Assembly (NCBI GenBank): GCA_025917655.1 | Contig: CP084611.1 | Location: forward strand, 186,001-250,000 | Reading direction: 5' to 3' | Length of the DNA: 64,000 nucleotides | Origin: Chlorella sorokiniana | Lineage: Eukaryota; Chlorophyta; Trebouxiophyceae; Chlorellales; Chlorellaceae | Shown: positions 1 to 11,468 of the stretch, piece by piece | Position numbering within the stretch: position 1 is the stretch's first letter | Layout of the letters: each line of letters starts with the position of its first letter | Program-made: the position numbers and the translations under genes | Notes under the pieces: model-generated | Told to the model about the DNA's origin: nothing | The model's database searches: none | What the model saw: the letters and a program-made list of their open reading frames with translations, nothing else

Positions 1-454
1 GAATGGGCGTTCAAAGAGAACGGGTCGAGGTTGCAGTTCCCGCAAGCTGCGGGAATGGGAGCCTTGCCGCCTACCTCGTAATGGACCTCCAACGCCCTGC
101 CATCAGCAGCAAGTTCGATTTCCCCGGGCCGCACCTGTGCAGCCAGAGAAACAGAGCGCTGTTGGCAGCCGCAACAGAGGAGGAGTAGCGCCACTCAGCA
201 ATTGCGCACCTTCTTATGAATGGAGGACATTTCACAATTGACAATGCCCGCCTGCGGCGCGGCCGGGCGCTCCCAGCCTGGAGGCACCTTTCAAGAGTGT
301 TGACCCGCCTTGGTAAGGCGCTCAATTGCAGAATGAATTTCGAACACGATGGGAAATCAATGTAGAGTAGAAGCGAATACAGCCGGCAGCGGCTGGCTCA
401 GGGTCCAGAACTCTTTGTGAGCCTGCCAGCGCCGCTAGCGGCCGCTGGCAGCTG
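1..454. other. Non-coding flank downstream of FAN1
   Basis: No conserved protein, RNA gene or repeat is recognisable here. The stretch lies 3' of the minus-strand FAN1 gene and probably contains its 3' UTR. The short open frames on both strands show no family motif. Confidence 0.5.
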
Positions 455-3400
455 CTACTTGCGCCGCGCTCGCTTGCCCGCCTGCGAGGGCTCCACCACT
501 TTCAGCACCTCGGCACGCAGGCCTGCATCGTTGAGCGCATGCATCCAGGCCGTCTGCTGGCTGGACAGGCGGTCGCGTGGGCCCTTCACCTCCGCCAGCT
601 TGGCATCCCGCTTGGCGGGCGCCAGAGCAGCAGGTCGGGCATGCCGCCTGCGGGAGTCGCAGGGGGCCAGCGAGGCAGGTATGGCACATGAGCATGCTGC
701 CAGTTTTGACCAAATAATCTGGCAAGCGGGATGACAAAACGGCAGCTGGGTGCTGACACAAACAACAGCCGCAGGCGCCCCTTCCGCCGCCACCTCACCC
801 GACCAACCAGCGTGGTCGGTCGCCAGCAGGCGCATCACGGCGGCCAGGCCGCGCCCCCACACACTCCGCCACCTGCTGCAGCTCCTCCAGAGTGTGCCGG
901 TCCCAGCTGACGCCGCGGCACATCACACCGCGGTGCTGCTCCCAGGCCAGCCGCAGCAGGCGGGGGCCTCGCCGGGCGGCGATGCGCTGCAGGCAGCCCT
1001 CCACCGCTTCCTACACCGGCGGCAGGCTTGAAACCTACGTGAAGCAAAATGCTACAAGTGCAGAGCACGCCTGCGTGCAAGCAAAGCTAGCATTGCTGCC
1101 GGCCCAGCACAGCTGTGGGGCGGTGCATTTCACCGACTGGAGACGGCTGCCTGGGCGCTGCCTGACCGGGGGCTCCTCCCCAGCGCAGCTGGCAGCACAT
1201 GGCGGCAGGGGCGCAGCGCCCATCAGGGGATCACCTTGCGAGTGGGGTAGAAGGAGGGGGAGTTGAGGTCCAGCGGCGCGGTCTGCGCGGGGACAACACA
1301 GCCACAGCTAAAGCGCGAGCTGGAGGCACCTGGCCCGCTGGTCCGGACTGAGTGCATGCATGGGCACGCCTCGCTTGATGCGACTGCCCGCTGCGCGTCT
1401 TGCAGCCGTCGGCGGTCCGTGCGCGGCGCAGAAGCGCGGCATGCATGCCACCACAACCGCTGTGTGCCAAGCTCAAGGGAACACCACATCAGACCCCTTC
1501 GCCGCCCCAACCCCAGTTCACTGCTCAACGCCCCCACCCACCCACTTCTGGCCCTTCCACCCCTCAAGCAACCAAACAGCCTACCAGCCCACCCGGCTGC
1601 CAGCCACCCAGGCAACCCACCTGGAAGGGGGTGCGGAACACGTCGGGCACCGGCATGAAGAGCGCATCCCACAGCAGCAGGCCAAACAGGGTGGCCCACA
1701 CGCCGCCCTCGCTGCAAGCGGGAGAGGGTCAGGTGAGCAGGGGTGGAAGGTGCGTGCGTGGTGATATTGTGGAGGTGTGGGTAGCGTGTGGGTGTGCGCG
1801 CGTGTGTGTGTGTGTGTGTGGCCCCCATACCCTTCCCCTGCCCACCCAAACGCCAGCAAGGTAACAGCCGCGGACCACCATAGGCAACGACACACACGCC
1901 AAACCCGCCTGCCCACCTGTGCACCCGCGCCACCCGCCGCCCTCCTGGCTGGCGTAGTACTGCAGGGCCAGCGCCTCCACCCCCACCTGCTCGTCGTCCA
2001 GGCCGTAGAAGCGGCTCTTGGCGCCTGGGGGCGGGGCGGGGAGCCGGGTCGAAGGGGAGGATGTGCGTGGGTGATGTGCGAGAGAGAGTGGGACACTGAG
2101 GGTACATGTCAGTCTATTGTAGGAATAGCTGTTGAGAGAACTGTGGTCAAAAGCGGTTGAGGAAAGTGTGGTCAACAGCGGTTGTCTTGTGGGACTGCAA
2201 GGCAAGTTGCACTTGGGGGCAGGGCGAAAGCAGCAAGCCCCCTTTCTCCCCGATCAAACCCGCCCCCCTCCAGCGCGCACCAACAGTGCGGTTGAGCGGG
2301 CGGGCCGTGATGCGCAGCTCGGGGGCTCTCGCAGCGCCGCCGCCTTCCACGGGGGGCTTCCAACGCCACGGCGGCTTGCCTGCAGGGAGCAGGGAGCAGC
2401 GGGCAGCATGGTGGGGGCCGTGCGGTGCGGGTGCCAGGTGGGGCGCCACTCGCCACCGTGTTGACGGGTTCTCGGCCAGCGGCATGCAGAGGGCTGGGGG
2501 CGACGAGCAGATGCCGGCCTCTCTCCTCCCAAAAGCGCAGCTAGCGAGAGATTGTGGTGGAAGAGTGGTAGAAAGGAGGGCCGCGTGCCGACCGCACCCA
2601 GGAACAGCACGCGGCGCTGCAGGGCGAGCCGCTCGCCGCAGGAAAGCCAGGGGTCGTCCAGGGCCGCCTCCGCCCGTTGTAGCGCCTGCTCGTGCCGCCC
2701 CAGGTGCTTCAGGTTGATGGAAAGGCGCTCCCACCACTCGCCGCGGCGCCCGGGCAGCAGCAGCCGTCTGCAAAGGGCAGGCTGCGGTTGGTTGGCTCGG
2801 GGGCGCACGTTTAAGGTACCCACAACATTTGCAAGAGCCAACACAAGATAGGCGAAACTAGCCCTTGTGCGGGGAGGATCCCCGGCTGTGAGCCGTGCGT
2901 GCGGCGGCGGCGACGGCGTAGCGCACCAAGCAGGCTCTCCAGCCGCTGTACCGCCTCTTGATACCGCTTCTGCCGCTCCAGCTGGTGCACACCGTAGCTG
3001 GCCATCTGGCAGTACACCCAGCCTGCGGTACATAGTGACACCGACCCGCAGGATCAATGTGTGGAGTCGCAGGCCTGTTTTCTTCCCAGCAGGATGCCAT
3101 TCATGCAGACGAAAGGAAGCCAAACAACAGCCGCCGCAGGCAGGGCACCCACCTGCGTGGAACTGGCTGAGGAAGGGGTGCCCCCGGCCGCGCCTGCTTG
3201 TGCATGTCAGCATCCAGAGCGGCCCAAGCATGCTGCAGCGCCGCCTCCGCCGCCGCTACGTCGCCGTTCTACGGCCAGGCACAGGCGCGCAATGGCACGC
3301 ATCGACATCAGCAAGAGAGTGCAACATCCCGTGCTGAAGCCCAACCAGGCCAGTTTCATTGGCGGCTCCAAACGGGCCCGCTGGTGCCTCGTCAGCTCCC

Positions 3401-6185
3401 CGGGCCCACAACACGGACTTCCTTTCAGGGGAACCGCCCGCCCAACTGCGCACCTCGCTCGCCTCTGCCAGCTGCGCGGCGTGGCCCAGCGCGGCCTCAT
3501 ACGCCAGCAGCTGCTGCCTGCTGGTGAAGGCGGAGCCGGAGCGGTGAACGGCGTACGGGGGTACTGCATGACGCCCAGGTCGCTGGCAAGAAACTGCGGC
3601 ACCGTTGGGGGAGATGTGGGTGTGTACGTGTGTGAGGATCAAGCCAGATTTAAAACACTTGGGTGTTTGTTCTAGGTGCTGGCAGTGCGGGCTGCATAGA
3701 GCGACCCTTTCAGACCAACGGAAGCAGCCAGGCGTGCAGCCCGGCCGCAGCGCCCGAGCCAGCCGCCACCTGTCTGTCAGTTCAACAGGCTTCCCGCGGT
3801 GGCCCACCTGGGACAGCGACTGGCCTTCGTTCAGGAAGAAGAGGCGCTGCAGGCGGGCCACGGCCTCGCGCGCGCCCTGCGCCAGCCTCAGCACCGCCCC
3901 CGTGGCTTCCAGCAGCCAGGCCGCTGCCTGCGCGGCGGCGGCGGCTGATCCCGCGGCGTGTGCCTCCAGCGCGGACAGCAGCGCTGCGCGGTTGCGCTGG
4001 GGAGCGGCGACGCGCAGGCCGCGCGGCGGTCACCGCCACCAGGTCGGGCACGGTCAGCAGCTCTGCCAGGTCGGTCCAGGTGGCGGTCGCATCGACGGCC
4101 TGGCCGCCAGCGCCTCCGCCACCCTGTGCCCGCTCACCAGCCTGCCCGCTGCCAGCCCCGTCGCCAGCCCGTGCATCACCCCCGCTGCCAGCCTGGCAGC
4201 CATCCTGGCCAAGGCCGCCGCCGCTGGCCGGCTCCAGCACGACCGCCAGGCCCGCGGTCGCCAGCTGGCACGCCGCCGCCGCCGCGTCTGGCACCTCCTT
4301 GTATGCCAGGGAGGACAGGGAGAAGAGCGGGCCCTTGCGCTGGAACAGGCGCAGGAAGAGGCACTGTGCGGGCAGCGACAAGGCCTGCGGGTGGCGCGGG
4401 GGTGTTGGGTTTGTGTGCGTGAATGGGTAGGATGGGGCAGGAGTGGGGTGCAAGGGTGGCTGAGGGTTGGGTGGGGGCGGAGTGACCAGCGGATTGAGCG
4501 AAATGGAGCACACGCGGACACAAAGAATGCGGAATGTGAAGCCTAATGCCGTCTTGAGGCCCTCCCCCTCATTGCAAATGCAGAGGAGGCCCGCCAGCCT
4601 CGTATCATCACCTTGTAAGCCTGAATCAGCGCCGTCTCAGGCTCCGCCAGCAGGTGCCCATCATGCTGCTGCACTGTGTCCAGCAGGGAGAGAAAGTTTG
4701 CGTGCAGGCGCTCGCCCGTGCGCGCGCGGCGCCGCCGCCAGCTGCGCCGCCGCCGCCGCCTCGGCGCGGTCCAGGGCCGATGCGGTGCGGCGGGCGGCGC
4801 CCGGGGAGCGCCAGGGGCAGCGGGGAGGAGCGTTACCTGAGTTGAAAGGGGGCGGGATGGGACAGGGCATGGGGTTCCGAGACATATGAGGGCCGAGGCG
4901 GCCGGGCAGCTTCCCAGAGCAGAGGCAAGAAGGGCAAACACCTCAGCCCGCCAGGCAGGTGCGCGCCGCCCCCACCAGCCACCCCACTCCCCAACCACCC
5001 CAGCCCTCCACCGGCTGCACATCCAATGCACCAAACCCGCGCACGCAAGGAAGCTGACCTGAAGCTCCACCAGGACCGGCTCCCGCTCCCCCAGCGGCTC
5101 CTCCTGCACAACCGCCTCCGCCACCGCCCGCCCGTGACGCAGCAGCGGCGCCAGCTGGCGCGCCACCGCGTGCGGCAGGTGGCCCACCGCCACTCGGCTG
5201 CGCGGCAGGAGGGGCGCAGCGGTGGAAGCATAGCCGACCGCTGGGAAGCCGAGTCGCGCTGCCATGATCCAGAACAAACAGGAGTTGGAGGCATGGCGCG
5301 GCGATGGATGCGAGGAGTCTAGATGCGGGCTGCCTTGGCCTCACCTGTGCATGTCCAGCGCCAGCAGAGCGTTGGCATCCCGAGGGTTGTCCTCCTCACA
5401 CTCCACAGCCAGCCTCTGCACACACAACGGGCGCACCCCGCCAACACACTCGGCAGCAGGCTGAGCAGGCCAGAGCTGGGCAGCAAGCGCAGCGGCAACA
5501 GCGGCCGGCTGAGCTGGCGGCAGGGGGCAAGCGGCGGTGGATGGGCACCGGGGACGCCCTGCAGCGGCGCACCTGCCCGCTGCGGCAGTCCACCTCATGC
5601 TTCTGAAAGTGGCGGCCCACCACGCTGCATTGGAAACGGCGCAGCAGGCTCGGCGGCGGCGGCCCGCGGCCGGGCCGTTGCAGGGTCGCCTGCTGCTGCC
5701 GCCGGGCTGGCGTGACGGCCGGGGAGGCGGGGGCCCCACGGGGAGGCAGTGGCGGCAGTTGGGGCCGGTACGGAGGCCGGAGGAGGGTGCCGGCGAGGGC
5801 CGCCGAGCAGAGTGGACGGGTGGCTGCTCCTGGCTGCTGGGGGTGCTCTGAGAGGGCCATGATACCGAGGGGACGCTTCCCGACGCTGCTCCCGCTGCTT
5901 GCCCGCCCGACGGCACTCCTCGGGCAGCGTGGCAGCTGCAGCGGGAGCTGGGGGAGTCGCCACGCTGCGCCCCAGTCTTGCCGGCGGCTGCCGGGCGCCA
6001 GCCGCCCTTCAACGCCGACTGATGGGGGATTGCGTCGCCCTCATCCGAGCTCCAGGTGAGGTCGATTTCCTCTGCTGCACCCTCCCTTTCCCCTGCAGCA
6101 CCCAGGATCCGCGCAGCGGCGGCAGCCGCGCCAGCGGCCAGCGCGGCACTCGCCGCGCTGCCGCGGACACGAGCTGCGTCGCGGC

Positions 6186-6220
<35 letters not shown>

Positions 6221-6795
6221 GGCTCACGGGTGACGGTCCGTGCTGCAAACTGGAAGATGGTCGCCTGCTGGGTGCGCTTGTTGATGGCGGCTTTGGTGAG
6301 GCACTTGTCTGCGGCAGCCGGTGATGGGAACGGCAGGCGACGCCGGTGGTGGGGGCGGCAGGCAAACACAGAACCAAGTTGAGCTGCACGCTCACTTGCC
6401 CGCAGCAAAGCGTTTCCCGGCAAGATCGCAGAGTGCACACACCAATCACCCAAACCGCTGGGCTCACCAATGTGGGAGGCCGCACTCTCTTCGTTGCCCA
6501 ACCGGCAGTCGCACACCGGGCAGCACAGCGAGCCGGCTGGGAGCGGTTTGCCGGACGGCGTGCCCGCTGCGATGGCTTGATGGACAGCCGCGGTGCGGTT
6601 GGGCCTCGCTCCCGCGCCATGCCGTGTGGCTGGGCTGTGGCCCTGCGCAGAGCCCTGGCCGCTGCGCTGCCCGTTAGCAGATGAGGGGTCGGGTGCTGCA
6701 CTGCTTGCTGCGCTGCCCGCTGCGCTCGGGGGCTTGCGCTTGCGCTTGGTCACATCACGGCCCAACAGGGCCATCAAAGAGCCCTCGCCACGCAT
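455..6795 (-). CDS. FAN1: FAN1-type structure-specific nuclease (UBZ4, HIRAN, TPR, VRR-NUC), multi-exon
   Basis: This is a nuclear DNA interstrand-crosslink repair nuclease. Conserved blocks run N to C on the minus strand. A UBZ4 zinc finger CPVCDCRLGNEESAASHI (about 6520-6470) is completed across an intron by DKCL. A PIP-box-like QATIFQF precedes a polyglutamine run. A HIRAN domain is split over exons at about 5700-5030 (FQCSVVGRHFQ, ECEEDNPRDANAL, VAVGHLPHAVARQLAP). The FAN1 core follows, with LFLRLFQRKGPLFSLSSL (about 4370) and TPR-like blocks near 3030-2630 (LERQKRYQEAVQRLESLL, GEWWERLSINLKHLGR). The VRR-NUC domain contains VEALALQYYAS, TLFGLLLWDALFMPVPDVF, MPDLLLW and EVKGPRDRL, so the PD...EVK metal-binding residues are present. 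A clear intron lies at 798-648. Two one-base frame breaks occur in the nuclease region, in the G5 run near 864 and between MPDLLLW and EVKGP near 615. The start is the ATG at 6795; an in-frame ATG also occurs at codon 8. Other exon edges were not resolved. Confidence 0.92.
6187..6219 (-). repeat. Polyglutamine-coding CAG/CTG run in FAN1
   Basis: A run of about eleven CTG units on the + strand encodes consecutive glutamines in FAN1, between the PIP-like motif and the HIRAN domain. It is a candidate length-polymorphic trinucleotide tract. Confidence 0.85.
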
Positions 6796-7463
6796 GCGGG
6801 TTGTCTACTTGCAGCCGCCAACAACTTGCTGGGCGTCTGATGGGCTCTCCGCTGCGACACGTGCGGGAGTGCCGGAGTGCTGGCAACTAAAGATGCTTCG
6901 GCCAGGCTCTCAGCCGCTTCTCGCGTCCTTCGACATTTTTTCACGATGCTCTTCCTCTTTCCCCTGCAGCGCAGCGCCTGTTCAAAGCAAATGAGAGGGC
7001 GGGGCGTTTTTGAGCTGGTAAAGGTGACGGATAGCCTGCAGTGGTGCATGTTCAACCGTGGAAGAAACCACTAACACGCATCAAATCGGCAAAAGAGGGT
7101 TTTGCGGCCAGGACATGGTTGCGCGATGAGGTATTGTTCGCTGACACGACACCTGTTGAGCGCTGGCACATCAGCCGCCCTCCGTAACAAGATACACGCA
7201 ATTCGGACACCCAGAAGAAACTCGCGGCTTGAGCACGGCATGCATGCTTTGCCAGCGCGGCCTCACACCCGGGTGCACCCCCTGCAAGTGCCTGCCTGCG
7301 CATCATTGGTGCTACATGGCCCGAAAATGAAGAGTGCGACATTGCGGGAAAAGGCTGCCGACACGGGAAAGCCAAATGGCTGCTGAAAGCACCTCGCTCC
7401 GGCTCCGTCGCAGGCGCTGGGTGTGCCACCTGCCGGTGCGAATGCCGCTGCGAACGCGCCGCA
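6796..7463. other. Intergenic region between FAN1 (5' side) and RPL22 (3' side)
   Basis: It contains the upstream region of FAN1 and the downstream region of the plastid L22 gene, both on the minus strand. No conserved coding block, tRNA or repeat was seen. Confidence 0.5.
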
Positions 7464-8905
7464 TCACGCCTCGGTCTCCTTCACCTTGACACAGATGTGC
7501 ACCAGCGGCTTCCTGATGGGGTAGGCGCGGCCCTGCACATGAGCAAGAGACCACACCAAGCGCAACGATCGGGAGCGGTCATCGCACAGCGACGCTCTGC
7601 CTGGGGCAGCATGCCATCCGCGCCGTCCCCTGGCAAGCTGACAGACGACGCTCCGCTGCCCCGCTGTCCGTGCCCATGGACGCCTGCAAGCTCCAGCTCT
7701 TTCATGTGTGCGCGGGCCTGATGCGCCTCCCGCACAACCACAATGCCACGCCCGCCATTGATTCCGACAGATGCGCCTATATGGCGGCGGGCGCACCTGC
7801 GCGCGCGGCCGCGCCCGCTTCAGCACCGGCCCCTCGTTGGCGTAACACTCGCTGACCACCAGCTTGGCCTTGCGCATGCCCAGGTTCTGCTTGGCGTTGG
7901 CGGCCGCCGACAGCAGCGTCTTCAGAACGGGCTCGCAGGCCTGGCGGCGGTGACGGGGGGCGCATGGCGTCATTCGGGGCAAGGGGCCATGCGGCGAAAG
8001 GCGCCCATTCATGCATTGCGCCTGAGGCTTGAGAGGCTTGCGCATGAGCTGCAGCACGCTGCGTTCAAGCGGCAGGCTGCTGCACTCATTTTGCTGCTGT
8101 GCGGCGTCTCCCCGCTGGCTATGCGGCTCAATCGCTTTTTCATGCAGTCAATGCGGTCTCCGTTTCTGTCGAGTAGCAGCCTGCAGCCCACCTTGTACGG
8201 CATGTATTCCAGCAGCATGATGGCCTCCTCGTAGCTGCGGCCGCGGATCTGGTCCAACACGCGGCGCACCTGCACAAGGGGGCGGCAGCAACGGATACAG
8301 GCCCCGCGGCTTGCGATGCTGGCCAACAGCCCAGGCAGACAGGCAGACCATGCACTGGCCGTGAAGCCGTGAAGGATCGCTGCTCGACATCCTGCTGCCT
8401 GTGCTGCTTGCAAACCGGGAATCAGCAGCTGCTGCTGCTGCGAGCATGGCGAGGGCATGAGGCCGAGCCGCGCAGCAACGGCCCGAGGCTGCCTGCTCTG
8501 AAGCCACCACACCTTGCTGGGGGAGCCGCGGGTGAACCGCATGTGCGCCACCGCCTCGGGGCTGCCTCGACTGCTGCTGCTGCGGCCTTGGCCACCACTG
8601 TCTGGGACAGGAGGCTGCTGCGGGCGGCGGGGGCCGCCAGGCGGGCGCCACCACAGGCACCTGCAAGCGGGCCATCGGCTGGTTGGTGCGCGCATTTCAT
8701 GACTTCCGGCTGTCATGCCACCCATTGAAAGCAATGAGGCGAGGCTACCGCAGTGGGGCGTGCTGCCGCGAGGTCTGGGCAGCACCACACGGGCGTGGCA
8801 CATTCCGGGTCTCACCGCCCTGAAGGCCTTCACGCTGCTAAGCTGCGCCGGCTTGGCGACCAGCGACGCCTGCACTGGCCGCGCAGTGGCGGTGACTGCC
8901 TGCAT
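7464..8905 (-). CDS. RPL22: Plastid 50S ribosomal protein L22 (uL22c), nuclear-encoded, 5 exons
   Basis: This is a plastid large-subunit ribosomal protein lining the nascent-peptide tunnel. Exons on the minus strand are 8905-8816, 8617-8513, 8269-8192, 7940-7797 and 7532-7464, all joined at phase 0. They give 161 residues without any frame break. Exon 1 ([18 protein letters not shown]...) and the Ser/Gly-rich start of exon 2 form a predicted transit peptide. The mature domain carries [74 protein letters not shown] and [17 protein letters not shown], which match plastid/bacterial uL22 throughout. Exon 2 could instead begin at 8660, but only the AG ending at 8618 keeps the frame. rpl22 is plastid-encoded in many lineages, so this copy implies transfer to the nucleus or an import-type homologue. 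It sits head to head with the ClpR gene. Confidence 0.93.
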
Positions 8906-9223
8906 TGCTGCTCTGCACCACGCTTCCCTCCACAACCAAGCTTGCAAGCCGGCAGAAAATACTTTTTAGCAGTCGACAGCGCGCTCTGGCTCGACCGGGG
9001 CCACCATGCACTAGGGCAGGCTGTCTTGTCCACGCCAGCTTGACCCCGATGTCCACCTCCTCAAACTGCCCGCTGCCACCCCCGAGCACGTCCCATCCAC
9101 CGTCGAATACTCAATTCTGACTATCGCCTTGGATCGGAAGGGCCCGGCACCCCGCCAGACTGCCCTGAACCACGCCTTCATCACTCACAGCCCTCCGAGG
9201 GTCTAGGAACACATCCAGCACCG
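8906..9223. promoter_or_regulatory. Putative bidirectional promoter, RPL22 / ClpR
   Basis: These 318 bp separate the divergent start codons of two plastid-protein genes. No TATA-like or named element was identified with confidence. Shared regulation is an inference from the arrangement only. Confidence 0.45.
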
Positions 9224-11468
9224 ATGCAGGCACTCGTACAGCAGCAAAGGGTCGCTCTTGGCCCCCAACAGCAGGTGCAGCAGCAGCAGCGGCAGCAGGG
9301 CCGCGCCGCAGCTGCGGCGCCACGCGGCGGCAGCAGCCTCGCGCGCAGCAGCAGCGGCAGCAGCGGCAGAGCGGCAGCACGGCTCCCGCCTGTGTGCGCA
9401 CGGCGGGAGCGTGACCCAATAGTGGCGCCCGTCATCCAGCTGGGGCCCAGCGGCGAGGTGAGCTGGCCGCCCGCCGCCCGGCTGCCACAAGTCCTGAGCC
9501 CTTCCTGCCCCGCCTTGGTCCCTCGTGCTGCCTTGTCACCTTGGCGACTTTGCGCTGAGTTTTTGGCGTGGTCAGCTGTGCGCAATCGCTCCTAACCGCT
9601 TCTTGCTGCCCGGTGGAGCCTGCTGCTGCCCCCACGCCGCTAGTGTGCGCTCCTGCCGTCGTTTTCCCAGCTCCCCTTCCCACCAAATTTTCTACTTCGT
9701 CTTCCCACTGAATTTCCCTTGCGCTCCTTTCAGGACATGGTGGACTTGTACGGCTACCTCATGCGCAACCGCATCGTCTTCCTCAACCAGCGCGTCGGCG
9801 ACCAGGTGGCCTGCCAGGTGAGGGCCCAGACGGCGGCGCAACCAAGAGGGCGCCTGCCCCTTGCTGTCGACACAGCACACCAGGAGTCGGGGCGAAGAAC
9901 AAGAACACAATTGCACAGGACTTGCTCCTTCCCTGCCAGCTGTCGCGCTGTCAGGCCTGCTGCGCGTTCACGCGTCCCCCCCCCCCCCAAAGCACAAAGA
10001 ACCCCCCCCACCCCCCCCCCCCCACCCCCATCCCCACACGACCCCCGCCCCTCCAGGTCGTCGCCTCGCTGCTGGCGCTTGATTCGCTGGACCCCACCGA
10101 GGAGATCAAGCTCTACATCAACTGCCAGGCCGTGAGCGCTCGCAGCGCTGCCCGCACCCAGCCAGCCGCCTCGCCCCGCTTACCTGTCTGCTGCAGTGCC
10201 CGCACCCAGCCAGCCGCCTCGCCCTGCGCTGTGCTGCACGCTCCGCCTGCCTCTCCGCTGCCTGGCCCCACCTCGTCAGCGCGGAAAACCTGCACGGCAG
10301 CCGCAGCGGCGCGGCTCCCCCTCCCCCTCGCCCTTCATGGCTCTCCCCTGCGCAGCCTGCGTCTTTGGCCCCGCCCCATGCCTCTTTTTCCTGTTGGGTT
10401 TCACCCGGAAAGCGCGCCTGCTCCCCCTCCCCCTTCCCCCTGGCTGCAGGGCTCCCCCTACGCAGTGACCTCCATCCTGGACACCATGCGCGCCATCAGC
10501 GCTCCCGTCTCCACCGTCGCCTTTGGCCTGGTGGGCGGCACGGCGGCGGCCATCCTGGCCAGCGGCACCAAGGGGCGCCGCTTCTCCATGGAGAACACCC
10601 GCATCCTGCTGCAGCAGCCCATGGGCGGCCTGCAGGGCTCGGCGGGTGAGCGCCCGGCTGCCGCTGCGCGCGTGTGCTTTTTTTTTTTTTTTGTGTGTGT
10701 GTGTGTGGGTGTGTGTGTGTGTGGGGGGGGGGGCGACACGGTGCACGTAGTGTGGCAGGAACGGTGGCTGGGAGCGGTCGCTGCTTGCTTGGGAGGTTTG
10801 CAGATGTGAGAGGGGCAGGCAGCGGGGCAGTGTGGGACAAGCCAAACCAACAGGAGTGTATGGCGACGTGGGCAGCAGCCCGCTTTGCCCTTGCTCACTT
10901 AACAGCTGAGGGCGGACGAGCGTGGCAACACCGCCGCCGCCCCGTGATTCTCCCTCGCTGCACTGGCCTTCTACGCCCTGTGATTCTCCAACCCGCCCCC
11001 TCCCTGCGTCCTAACGTCGTCCCCTCCCCCAACAAACAAACTGCAGACGAGTGCAACATCACGGCCACCGAGCTCAACCGCAACATGCGGGTCATGTACC
11101 GCTTCCTTTCAGAGGCCACCGGCCTGCCGGAAGAGCGGGTGGAGGAGGAGTGCGGTGAGCAGAGGGCAGCGTCCCAGTCAGCCTCGCTTGGACCCGCGTT
11201 TCGGTCGGTCGATATTGATTTGTTGGTGCTGCTCGTGTCCTTGGGTGGGGGGCTGGCAGGGTTGATGAGGGGCCTGAGGAGCGTCTCGGACACCTTGGCT
11301 CTTGGCTCCGGCCGGGTGTGCGCACGAAACAACGATGGTGTTCTGACCCCGCACCCCCACCCACCCACCCACCCCCCCCCCCGTGTGAACACCGGTGCAG
11401 ATCGCGACAACTTCCTGAGCCCCAAGCAGGCCATCGAGCTGGGCCTCATTGATGGCGTCATCTCCTGA
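9224..11468 (+). CDS. Plastid ClpR-type (non-catalytic) Clp protease core subunit, 6 exons
   Basis: This is a structural subunit of the stromal Clp protease ring. Exons 9224-9457, 9734-9817, 10057-10131, 10450-10645, 11047-11154 and 11401-11468 splice cleanly into 254 residues. Exon 1 is a Gln/Ala/Ser/Arg-rich transit peptide. The ClpP fold is clear: MVDLYGYLMRNRIVFLNQ, LDSLDPTEEIKLYINCQAG, YAVTSILDTMRAI, GTKGRRFSMENTRI, QQPMGGLQGSA and FLSPKQAIELGLIDGVIS. The active site is gone. The nucleophile region reads FGLVGGTAA (Gly near residue 161 replaces Ser), the His position reads LLQQP (Gln near 186), and the Asp position reads EEECDRDNF (Glu). Hence it is called ClpR rather than ClpP; which plant ClpR (R1-R4) it matches cannot be decided by eye. 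Introns carry poly-C and (GT)n tracts. Confidence 0.93.
9976..10023. repeat. Poly-C tracts in ClpR intron 2
   Basis: Three nearly pure C runs of 8-13 bases lie just upstream of the exon 3 acceptor and may act as an extended polypyrimidine tract. Such runs are also error-prone in sequencing. Confidence 0.9.
10678..10733. repeat. T15-(GT)n-G-run microsatellite in ClpR intron 4
   Basis: A T run is followed directly by GT dinucleotides and a run of about ten G, a few bases after the donor GTGAGC of exon 4. Similar GT-rich tracts follow donors in several introns of the window. Confidence 0.9.

Noticed and set aside
8513-8660. A frameshift in exon 2 of RPL22
   Set aside because: Starting exon 2 at 8617 instead of 8660 gives a continuous frame with [10 protein letters not shown], so no indel is needed.
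9224-11468. Active ClpP protease
   Set aside because: The Ser and His of the active site are replaced (GLVGG, LLQQP).
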